13,069 nucleotides of DNA from an uncultured Rhizobiaceae group bacterium. GTDB lineage: Bacteria > Pseudomonadota > Alphaproteobacteria > Rhizobiales > Rhizobiaceae. The DNA is taken from assembly GCA_937951455.1 (NCBI GenBank), contig CALFBU010000150.1, forward strand, positions 1 to 13,069. Reading direction: 5' to 3'. Within the stretch, counting starts at the first letter, position 1, and each line of letters opens with the position of its first letter. Positions 7,215-13,069 of the stretch are shown here, in pieces. Made by a program: the position numbers and the translations under genes. A model generated the notes under the pieces. That model was not told the origin of the DNA, did no database searches, and saw nothing but the letters and a program-made list of their open reading frames with translations.

Positions 7215-7241
7215 AACATGTTCAATTTAATTGAATATGTT
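7215..7241. promoter_or_regulatory. 27-bp near-perfect palindrome in the divergent TTC38/yeeE region (likely operator)
   Basis: AACATGTTCAATT (7215-7227) and AATTGAATATGTT (7229-7241) are reverse complements with one mismatch around a single central T. Nested in it and extending left is a second perfect palindrome, TTGAACATGTTCAA (7213-7226). The element starts 32 bases upstream of the TPR gene and 160 bases upstream of the transporter gene. Its AT-rich symmetric form is of the kind bound by ArsR-type winged-helix sensors such as the persulfide regulators BigR and SqrR, but no regulator is encoded here and the match is only in style. Confidence 0.55.
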
Positions 7242-7290
7242 ATTTTGAAATTCTTGAGAAGTAACATCTGGTTGCAGCCGTTCAAACAAA

Positions 7291-7345
7291 TGTGAGCAGG
7301 GTAAGCTTGCTGTTCACACCTGTATGATTAAAGTCATGTCATACA
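7291..7345. repeat. Two successive inverted repeats in the 5' region of the YeeE/YedE gene
   Basis: First: TGTGAGCAG (7291-7299) and CTGTTCACA (7310-7318), nine pairs including one G-U, with a 10-base loop. Second, two bases later: TGTATGA (7321-7327) and TCATACA (7339-7345), seven perfect pairs with an 11-base loop. They lie 56-110 bases upstream of the ATG at 7401, where they could be protein sites or leader-RNA hairpins. No clear -35/-10 pair was found near them, so which it is remains open. Confidence 0.4.
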
Positions 7346-7400
7346 AGAATTACGTTTATCAAAGCGCAGGTTTGCACTATTTTGACTGAACGAATTCTGA

Positions 7401-8603
7401 ATGAAACTGGAAAGTCCAATGAGCGTTGAAACAGTCCCAATTCCTAAACAACCGCAGAATTTACCGGTTATTGGGGCAGCCTTGGCGCTTTGTGCATTGG
7501 TTATTATTGCGGGCAATATTGCAGGGCAAAAACAAGCTCTGGCAGTTTTAATCGGTGGGCTTGCAGGCTTTGCGCTGTATCATGCCTCTTTTGGTTTTAC
7601 CGCAGCATGGCGCAGGATATTTGCCGAAGGCCGTGGCGTAGGCCTGCGGTATCAGTTTTTATTGATTGTTCTAACCTGCGCGATTTCATTCCCATTGATT
7701 GCCTATACGGATGCACGGGGCTTTATCCTGCCAGTTAGTATGGGCATGTTGTTTGGGTCTTTTATTTTTGGATTCGGCATGCAGTTTGGCGGTGGTTGTG
7801 GGTCGGGAACGCTTTTTGTCGTGGGTGGTGGTTCGACGCGCATGTGCATCACACTTTTGTTTTTTGTGATCGGTTCTGTGTTTGGCACGATGCACCTGGG
7901 TTGGTGGAATTCAATAGCTTTCCCCAAAGCCGTGCAAGAGACTTTTGGTATTGGGGACAAATTCAGCTACGGCATGATTAATAATTTGGGACCGTTCTGG
8001 GCATTCCTCGTTTTGGCATGCATGCTGGGTGCCATCGCGCTTTGGAGTGTGTGGTATGAAAAGCGTAAACATGGCGACCTTGAACCGCCCCGCAAAACAG
8101 AGAGTTTTATTACAGGTCCGTGGTCTCCGCTGGCGGGGGCCGTTGCTTTGGCAATCGTTGGAATTTTGACACTTGTTGTTGTGGGGCGGCCATGGGGCGT
8201 TACTTGGGCTTTTGCCCTATGGGGCGCTAAGGGCGCCAATGCGATTGGCGTTGATGTTTTAAGCTGGCCTTTCTGGACAGGTTGGAAGGCCAATGCTGTC
8301 GAAAACAGTGTTTTCAAGGATACGACCTCCGTTATGAATTTTGGCATTATCGCGGGGGCACTTGCGGCAGCGGGGCTGGCTTCCAAATGGCGACCGATTT
8401 TTTCTTTGTCGCGCGTTGAAATCAGCACCGCAATTCTAGGTGGCTTGCTCATGGGCTATGGCGCACGTCTGGCTTACGGCTGTAACATCGGTGCTTATCT
8501 GGGCGGTTTGGTTTCAGGCAGCGTTCACGGGTGGGTTTGGGCGGTGATGGCTTTTATCGGCAGTTCACTTGCGGTGATGTTGAAACGACGAATGCAGATT
8601 TGA
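7401..8603 (+). CDS. YeeE/YedE-family (TsuA-like) sulfur-compound transporter
   Basis: A 400-residue inner-membrane protein of the YeeE/YedE family, whose characterised members import thiosulfate. About nine to ten hydrophobic segments are visible. The family signatures are present in duplicate style: FGFGMQFGGGCGSGTLF in the first half (Cys133) and YGARLAYGCNIGAYLGGLVSG near the C-terminus (Cys361), plus SFGFTAAWRRIFAEGRG (residues 63-79). Conserved cysteines of this kind line the thiosulfate path in studied homologues. It is the long, fused form of the family. Start is either ATG 7401 (weak ribosome site) or ATG 7419, which has GGAAAG just upstream and would give 394 residues. The DUF302 gene starts 24 bases after its stop. 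No TusA-like or rhodanese partner is adjacent. The substrate (thiosulfate or another reduced sulfur species) is inferred from the family. Confidence 0.88.
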   Translation: MKLESPMSVETVPIPKQPQNLPVIGAALALCALVIIAGNIAGQKQALAVLIGGLAGFALYHASFGFTAAWRRIFAEGRGVGLRYQFLLIVLTCAISFPLIAYTDARGFILPVSMGMLFGSFIFGFGMQFGGGCGSGTLFVVGGGSTRMCITLLFFVIGSVFGTMHLGWWNSIAFPKAVQETFGIGDKFSYGMINNLGPFWAFLVLACMLGAIALWSVWYEKRKHGDLEPPRKTESFITGPWSPLAGAVALAIVGILTLVVVGRPWGVTWAFALWGAKGANAIGVDVLSWPFWTGWKANAVENSVFKDTTSVMNFGIIAGALAAAGLASKWRPIFSLSRVEISTAILGGLLMGYGARLAYGCNIGAYLGGLVSGSVHGWVWAVMAFIGSSLAVMLKRRMQI

Positions 8604-8627
8604 GACACTTTAGGTTTGGAGAAAATC

Positions 8628-9125
8628 ATGAAAAGATTATTTTTGGCTTTTGTTTTGGGCATGAGTGTTCTTGCGTCAGGTTCGCCTCTTATCACGCAGA
8701 CTGTTGAAGCGAAAACGTCTCTGGCACGTGAAGGTTGGGTGACGCATAAAACCAAAATGACTTTCAAGGATTTGAATGCTCGATTAAACGCAGCCATTAA
8801 GGCCAATGGCATGTTGCGGGTCACAAGCGCCAGTGCCTCAGCAGGTGCTAAAGGCAGGGGTATTACTATTCCGGGCAATCGGATTGTTGGTGTATACCGA
8901 AATGACTTCGCCATCCGCATGCTGGAGGCAAGTCTGGCGGCAGGTATTGAAGCACCCATCCGCTACTACGTGACTGAAGGAACGGATAAAAACGCAACAC
9001 TGTCCTATAAGACACCGACAACGGTTTTCTCACCTTACTTTGAAGATGGCGGCGATGCGCTGAAAGCGCTTGCAAAAGAGTTGGACACGATTTTTGCTAA
9101 AATAGCGGATGAGGCGGTCAGGTAG
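8628..9125 (+). CDS. Exported DUF302-domain protein
   Basis: A 165-residue protein with a signal peptide (MKRLFLAFVLGMSVLASGSP, then LITQTVEA; likely cleavage after Ala28), so expected in the periplasm. The mature part matches the DUF302 pattern: a helix with FKDLNARLNAAIKANG, a strand turn, an RIVGVYRNDFAIRMLEA segment (roughly 85-101), then PIRYYVTEGTDKNATLSYKTPTTV with the alternating strand near the end. There is not a single cysteine in the protein, so it cannot be a persulfide carrier of the TusA or rhodanese kind. Start set at ATG 8628, with GGAG six bases upstream; the in-frame TTG at 8616 lies ahead of that site. Position 24 bases after the YeeE/YedE gene suggests one operon and a periplasmic accessory role in sulfur-compound uptake or sensing. 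DUF302 has no settled function. Confidence 0.82.
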   Translation: MKRLFLAFVLGMSVLASGSPLITQTVEAKTSLAREGWVTHKTKMTFKDLNARLNAAIKANGMLRVTSASASAGAKGRGITIPGNRIVGVYRNDFAIRMLEASLAAGIEAPIRYYVTEGTDKNATLSYKTPTTVFSPYFEDGGDALKALAKELDTIFAKIADEAVR

Positions 9126-9127
9126 AT

Positions 9128-10750
9128 TTAGAATTTTCCATCATATGATTTGCGGCCAATACGACAAGCAAGGAGTGTGAATGTATCACGCTCAAAGCCT
9201 GCTTTTGCTTCACGTTTTAAACCCTCAGCATCATCCACCCATACGCCATGACCACCAAGGGCATTTGCGACAGTTGGAAAATCTGATCCAGTGAAATCAA
9301 CGCCGAGATTAGGGCGTTGAGACGCACGTTGTTTCATTTCGATTAGCGTCAGGCTTTCATCGACAAGCACACATATGACGATCGGGATTTTATGTTCGCG
9401 AAGCGTTGCCAATTCGCCAAGTCCCATCTCCATACCAGCGTCTCCAACGAAGGCAATGACGGGTGTGTCAGGGCTTGCCTGTTTATACCCGGCTGCAAGT
9501 GGGACAGCGCATGCCATGGTGCAAAGGGCCGAGGATTGCAACATGCCCCGCGGATGATGACATGACCACATCTGGCTAAGCAAAATTCTATGCGCACCAC
9601 TGTCCGCTGTAATAACCGTTGTATCAGGTGAGACTTCGCGCAGGGTTTCGAAAACCCTGTCAGGACCAAACTCTGAGTCCGCCTTGAACATGGCTTTAAG
9701 TTCATCGCGAGCAGCGCTTGCTGTGTTTGCTATGGCGTTTCGTTTTGGTGTTATCTCATCGCTCAGCATGGCTAGCGTTGGGGCAAGTGATCCGCGCATT
9801 GTGTGGCTGACGTGGTGCATGCCGTGCGTTCTGGCAATCGGTGTGATTTCGATAACGATCTTGTCCTTACTCCAGGGATTGCGCCAGCCAATGCGCATTT
9901 CTATCGGGTCGTAACCCAGCAATAAAATGACATCTGCGTTTTCCAAAATCGGCATGATAACCTTGTCGGCTTTTGGTGAAAGCCCTACCCCGCCAAAGCT
10001 TAGGAGTGAGGTGTCGTTGACCAAACCTTTAGCCTTGTATGAAGCAATGACCGGAATGTTATGGGTTTCACAAAATGCGCGAATATCAGAACCAGCGGAT
10101 TCATTGACGGCATCAACACCTAAAATAGCGACTGGGTTTTCAGCTGTTTCCAAGGCTTTTACTGCCTCTTTGAAAACGTTGTCTTTTGCAGGTGTCAAAA
10201 CTGGGATTGGCACCGAACCCACATGGAGATCTTCCGTTGCTTCACTTTCTGCGACCGAAACAGGAATGTCGATGTGCACCGGGCCTGCTTGTGGTTCCTG
10301 AGAAATCGTAATGGCTTTTTGTGCAATCAAACCGCAGGTTGAGGTTGTGCCGAGAAAACTCGCTTTGGTGATTGGGCGTAGCATTTGGGCATGGTCGAAA
10401 ACCTGGTGCGTATAGGTTTCCGCTTCTGCACCATCGACGCAGCCAGTTACAAAAATCAAAGGTACACGATCTTGCATGGCGTTTGCCACGACGTTTACGG
10501 CATTGGCAACGCCGGGACCTATGGTTGCTACAAGCACTGGCGGAAACCCGTCCGCATGCCAGCCGCCTTCCGCCATGAAGCCACCGGAGTTCTCGTGTTT
10601 GATCAAAATGAACTCAATGCCAGCGCGATCAAATGCATCGATGATGGCGAGCACTTCACCGCCCGGAATGCCGTATGCGCGCTTGCATCCGTTTTTTGCA
10701 AGCGTTTGAGCGAGCATGTCTGCTGATGTTAGTTTTTGTTCTGTAGACAT
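9128..10750 (-). CDS. Thiamine-diphosphate-dependent enzyme, acetolactate-synthase-like
   Basis: A 540-residue ThDP enzyme with the usual three domains: pyrimidine-binding (about 7-170), central (about 190-330) and diphosphate-binding (about 360-530). Seen: the cofactor-activating glutamate in LIKHENSGGFMAEGGW (Glu53), IGPGVANAVNVVANAMQDRVPLIFVTG after it, and the C-terminal metal/diphosphate motif GDAGMEMG (436-443) followed 28 residues later by D464. The canonical GDG and NN have become GDA and VD. Family members include acetolactate synthase, benzoylformate, oxalyl-CoA and sulfopyruvate decarboxylases; nothing seen fixes the substrate, and no ilvN-like small subunit is adjacent. Its start codon lies inside the CoA-transferase gene (22-base overlap), implying translational coupling, so it may act on a CoA thioester made by that protein. 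It converges with the DUF302 gene with a 2-base gap. Confidence 0.85.
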   Translation of the reverse strand: MSTEQKLTSADMLAQTLAKNGCKRAYGIPGGEVLAIIDAFDRAGIEFILIKHENSGGFMAEGGWHADGFPPVLVATIGPGVANAVNVVANAMQDRVPLIFVTGCVDGAEAETYTHQVFDHAQMLRPITKASFLGTTSTCGLIAQKAITISQEPQAGPVHIDIPVSVAESEATEDLHVGSVPIPVLTPAKDNVFKEAVKALETAENPVAILGVDAVNESAGSDIRAFCETHNIPVIASYKAKGLVNDTSLLSFGGVGLSPKADKVIMPILENADVILLLGYDPIEMRIGWRNPWSKDKIVIEITPIARTHGMHHVSHTMRGSLAPTLAMLSDEITPKRNAIANTASAARDELKAMFKADSEFGPDRVFETLREVSPDTTVITADSGAHRILLSQMWSCHHPRGMLQSSALCTMACAVPLAAGYKQASPDTPVIAFVGDAGMEMGLGELATLREHKIPIVICVLVDESLTLIEMKQRASQRPNLGVDFTGSDFPTVANALGGHGVWVDDAEGLKREAKAGFERDTFTLLACRIGRKSYDGKF

Positions 10751-11994
10751 TCTATAATTCCGTTTGCTTCGAGTTCATTTAATTTGTCTTCGCTCAGGCC
10801 AAGATGTTTGGACAGTATTTCGCGTGTATCTTCTGCCCGTACTGGCGGGGCTTTTTTATACTGGATTGGTGTATCGCTAAAATTAAGCGGATTGCCAATT
10901 AGGGTAACGCCTTCATCGAGATTATTTCGATGTGGCATTGTGATGGCCATCTCACGGTGTTTGATTTGCGGGTCAGCAAAGGTTTGCGCTAAATCATTCA
11001 CCGGGCCGCAGGGAACGCCCGCTTTTTCCATCTCGTTTAACCAATGATCAGCGGTTTGTTTTTTGGTATATTCATTTATGAGCGGGATAAGCTCATTGCG
11101 GTTTAAAACCCTATCCGTGTTCTTTTGAAATTTGGGATTTTCTGCCAAGTCCTTCGCGCCGATTACCTCGCACATTCTGGCAAATTGCGCGTCATTACCT
11201 GCTGCAATAATGAAGGACTGATCGGATGCAGGAAAAGTGCTGTAGGGAACAATCGTTGGGTGTTCGTTGCCGCGTCTTGGTGGTACTTCGCCAGAAACCA
11301 GATAGCCGGCACCCTGATTGATGAGCCAGGCAACCTGACAGTCCAAAAGTGAAATATCCAGATGTTGACCTTTGCCAGAAGTGTGCCTTGCGTTGAGTGC
11401 TGCGAGAATAGCGACGCTGGCATACATGCCGCACATGACATCCGCGATGCCAACACCGCACTTCATCGGTTCGCCGTCTTGCTCATCGGGTTTGCCGGTC
11501 AAACTCATAATGCCGCCCATGCCTTGGATGAGAAAGTCATAACCTGGACGTTTTGCATAAGGGCCCGTCATGCCAAAACCGGTGATGGAGCAGTAAATCA
11601 GTTCAGGATTTATTTTTGAAAGTGTCTCATAATCAAGGTCGTAACGTGCCAAGTCACCAGCCTTGAAGTTCTCAACCAGAATATCGCAGTGGCTCGCCAA
11701 TTCCTTGATGATTGTCTGACCTTCTTCCTTGGTTAGATCAACGGCCACAGAGTTTTTGTTGCGATTAGTGCACATATAGTATGCGCTCTCGTTTGTATCC
11801 TCACCATTTTCGTCTTTCAAAAATGGAGGTCCCCAAAAGCGTGTATCATCGCCTTTTTGTGGACGCTCGATTTTAATGATTTCAGCCCCCATATCGCCAA
11901 ACAATTGTGTGCAGGTGGGGCCTGCAAGAATACGGGAAAGATCAAGAACTTTCAGGCCATCAAGTGGGCCTGAATTTTGAGAATTTGTTTTCAT
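10729..11994 (-). CDS. CaiB/BaiF family CoA-transferase (succinyl-CoA:glutarate CoA-transferase-like)
   Basis: A 421-residue class III CoA-transferase that moves CoA from one acyl-CoA to a free carboxylic acid. Seen: the N-terminal LDGLKVLDLSRILAGP followed by GAEIIKIERPQKGDDTR and FWGPPF, the middle YCSITGFGMTGPYAKRPGYD, and the catalytic aspartate context GVGIADVMCGMYASVAILAAL, where Asp185 corresponds to the formyl-CoA transferase nucleophile. The GDDTR-WGPPF stretch and PYSTFPASD with IIAAGNDAQF resemble mammalian SUGCT, a succinyl-CoA:glutarate CoA-transferase, more than oxalate-type formyl-CoA transferase. This comparison is from memory. Start at ATG 11994, with AAGG just upstream; an in-frame stop six codons before excludes a longer form. 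It is the first gene of a two-gene operon with the ThDP enzyme, which overlaps its last 22 bases. The acid it activates is unknown; a dicarboxylate is a reasonable guess. Confidence 0.9.
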   Translation of the reverse strand: MKTNSQNSGPLDGLKVLDLSRILAGPTCTQLFGDMGAEIIKIERPQKGDDTRFWGPPFLKDENGEDTNESAYYMCTNRNKNSVAVDLTKEEGQTIIKELASHCDILVENFKAGDLARYDLDYETLSKINPELIYCSITGFGMTGPYAKRPGYDFLIQGMGGIMSLTGKPDEQDGEPMKCGVGIADVMCGMYASVAILAALNARHTSGKGQHLDISLLDCQVAWLINQGAGYLVSGEVPPRRGNEHPTIVPYSTFPASDQSFIIAAGNDAQFARMCEVIGAKDLAENPKFQKNTDRVLNRNELIPLINEYTKKQTADHWLNEMEKAGVPCGPVNDLAQTFADPQIKHREMAITMPHRNNLDEGVTLIGNPLNFSDTPIQYKKAPPVRAEDTREILSKHLGLSEDKLNELEANGIIECLQNKN

Positions 11995-12031
11995 AACCTT
12001 GGACTTAAATCAATTTTGAGGATAAACAAAG

Positions 12032-12060
12032 CCTCCTTCTACCAAGATTTGAAATCAAAT
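12032..12060. promoter_or_regulatory. Leader elements before the CoA-transferase: inverted repeat and unpaired AAGGAGG
   Basis: In the leader of the minus-strand CoA-transferase mRNA, ATTTGA (12047-12052) and TCAAAT (12055-12060) form a two-base-gapped inverted repeat that could be an operator. Just after it in the transcript comes AAGGAGG (forward CCTCCTT, 12033-12039), a consensus ribosome-binding sequence more than 35 bases ahead of the ATG and with no ATG or GTG at proper spacing. Confidence 0.3.
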
Positions 12061-12097
12061 GGAATTGCGCACCATAAAACTTGATGAAATCATTGTT

Positions 12098-12125
12098 ATC
12101 ATAAAAAAACTATACACCTTGCCAA
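12098..12125 (-). promoter_or_regulatory. Predicted promoter of the CoA-transferase/ThDP-enzyme operon
   Basis: On the minus strand TTGGCA (12120-12125) and TATGAT (12098-12103) are separated by 16 bases; each matches the sigma70 consensus at five of six positions. Transcription would begin near 12091 and give a leader of about 97 bases. The 189-base divergent gap (11995-12183) also has to serve the radical SAM gene, for which only a TATACT close to its start was seen, without a good -35. Confidence 0.5.
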
Positions 12126-12183
12126 GGGTCGTTCTAATTCTGTATTGCTTTGAACAATAAAGATTATACTGGAAAACATTTTT

Positions 12184-13069
12184 ATGAATGTGATCATAAA
12201 CAACAAAGACCTTGAAGCTGACGGGAAGTTTTCTCATCCTGATATAACGGCAAAAGGTGAAAAGCGTGCGCGTGTTGGTCTGACGAAATTGGAAACGCTC
12301 TGGTTTAATACAGGCACGCTTTGCAATCTGGCTTGTGTAAATTGCTATATTGAATCGACACCGAAGAATGATCGTCTTGTTTATCTAACTCATCAAGAAG
12401 CGGTAACCTATCTGGACGAAATTCGTAACAACAATCTGGGTACGCAAGAAATTGGTATCACAGGCGGTGAGCCGTTCATGAATCCTGACATTCTCAAGAT
12501 CATGGAAACTTCGCTTGAGCGCGGGTTCAAACTTTTGGTTTTGACCAATGCCATGCGCCCCATGATGAAATGTGCTGAGGGTCTGTTGAAGTTGCATGAA
12601 ACTTACGGCGAGCAAATGACGCTTCGTGTTTCAGTTGATCACTTCAAGCCCGAACTTCATGAAGAAGAGCGTGGGCCGAATTCCTGGGAACCGATGATGA
12701 AAGGTCTTCAATGGCTGTCTGAAAATGGTTTTAACATTGATGTTGCAGGGCGGACGCGTTGGGGTGAGGAAGAACAAGAATTGCGCGAGGGCTTTGATGC
12801 GTTTTTTAAGGAAAATTCGATTGCGATGGATGGCCAAGACAAAAAGCAGCTTATTCTTTTTCCCGAGATGGAAGAGAACAATGATGTTCCTGAAATCACG
12901 ACTGCTTGTTGGGGCATCCTGAATGTAGACCCTGCTGATATGATGTGTTCATCGTCGCGCATGGTGGTCAAACACAAGGGCGACGAAAAACCTTCCGTTC
13001 AGGCCTGTACCCTGCTTGCCTATGACCAGCAGTTTAATCTGGGCAACACACTCAAGGAAGCCTCAAGGC
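12184..13069 (+). CDS. Radical SAM protein, 3' end outside window
   Basis: An open frame from ATG 12184 to the right edge (295 codons visible, no stop) encoding a radical SAM enzyme, which uses an iron-sulfur cluster and S-adenosylmethionine to generate a radical. The cluster motif is TLCNLACVNCYIES (Cys47, Cys51, Cys54, CxxxCxxC), followed by the SAM-contacting GITGGEPFMNPDI (GGEP at 94-97) and VLTNAMRPM. After the barrel, further cysteines (Cys242, Cys255, Cys275) lie in TACWGILNVDPADMMCSSSR and SVQACTLLAYD, and may bind an auxiliary cluster as in SPASM/Twitch proteins. Start chosen as the first ATG of the frame, with GGAAAA about nine bases upstream. It is transcribed divergently from the CoA-transferase with 189 bases between. 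No short peptide gene that would mark a RiPP maturase is seen upstream. Substrate unknown. Confidence 0.88.
   Translation, partial: MNVIINNKDLEADGKFSHPDITAKGEKRARVGLTKLETLWFNTGTLCNLACVNCYIESTPKNDRLVYLTHQEAVTYLDEIRNNNLGTQEIGITGGEPFMNPDILKIMETSLERGFKLLVLTNAMRPMMKCAEGLLKLHETYGEQMTLRVSVDHFKPELHEEERGPNSWEPMMKGLQWLSENGFNIDVAGRTRWGEEEQELREGFDAFFKENSIAMDGQDKKQLILFPEMEENNDVPEITTACWGILNVDPADMMCSSSRMVVKHKGDEKPSVQACTLLAYDQQFNLGNTLKEASR

Noticed and set aside
7291..7318. CRP/FNR-type site TGTGA...TCACA before the transporter gene
   Set aside because: The half sites are 18 bases apart rather than six, so a single dimer of that type would not fit.
9128..10750. Biosynthetic acetolactate synthase (ilvB)
   Set aside because: No regulatory small subunit or ilvC is adjacent, the GDG/NN motifs are altered, and the partner is a CoA-transferase.
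9128..11994. Oxalate degradation operon (frc/oxc)
   Set aside because: The transferase has GDDTR/WGPPF features of the glutarate type, and the ThDP enzyme lacks the usual oxalyl-CoA decarboxylase C-terminal pattern; the specific names are not justified.
12055..12237. 60-codon minus-strand frame over the radical SAM start region
   Set aside because: It overlaps the divergent promoter region and the start of the radical SAM gene and has no domain or ribosome site.

Overview
The window looks like part of an alphaproteobacterial chromosome, probably a Hyphomicrobiales- or Rhodobacterales-like marine or soil bacterium. The reasons are the gene families present (OpgC, a TTC38-like TPR protein, YeeE/YedE with DUF302, a CaiB/BaiF CoA-transferase with a ThDP enzyme, ChrR-like cupin), the moderate GC content and the tight gene spacing. 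The lineage is inferred from family distribution; there is no rRNA or marker gene to prove it. No tRNA, rRNA, CRISPR array, insertion sequence or phage gene was seen.

Layout. Bases 1-1990 (+) hold two tandem medium-chain oxidoreductases: an NADPH:quinone-oxidoreductase-type protein whose first few codons lie outside the window, and a second MDR protein with a degenerate nucleotide-binding loop. Converging on them from the minus strand is a small AT-richer block (4043 down to 2005): glutathione S-transferase, then a double-cupin ChrR-like protein, then a TetR regulator. A 14-bp perfect palindrome lies between a good -35 box and the GST start. It is a likely repressor operator, and this block plausibly forms a detoxification or electrophile-response unit. 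Bases 7183-4294 (-) carry a TTC38-like TPR protein followed by OpgC, the membrane acyltransferase that succinylates osmoregulated periplasmic glucans.

A complex 217-base divergent intergenic region (7184-7400), with a 27-bp near-perfect palindrome and two further inverted repeats, separates this pair from a plus-strand pair. That pair is a YeeE/YedE-type sulfur-compound transporter and an exported, cysteine-free DUF302 protein. Converging on it with a 2-base gap is a minus-strand pair (11994 down to 9128) whose genes overlap by 22 bases: a CaiB/BaiF CoA-transferase resembling succinyl-CoA:glutarate CoA-transferases, and an acetolactate-synthase-like ThDP enzyme. A radical SAM protein starts divergently at 12184 and runs off the right edge.

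Most worth following up are the translationally coupled CoA-transferase/ThDP-enzyme pair, which could form an acid-activation plus C-C cleavage (or condensation) route with unknown substrate; the YeeE/YedE-DUF302 pair; and the TetR-cupin-GST block with its palindrome. All functional links between neighbours are inferences from gene order.
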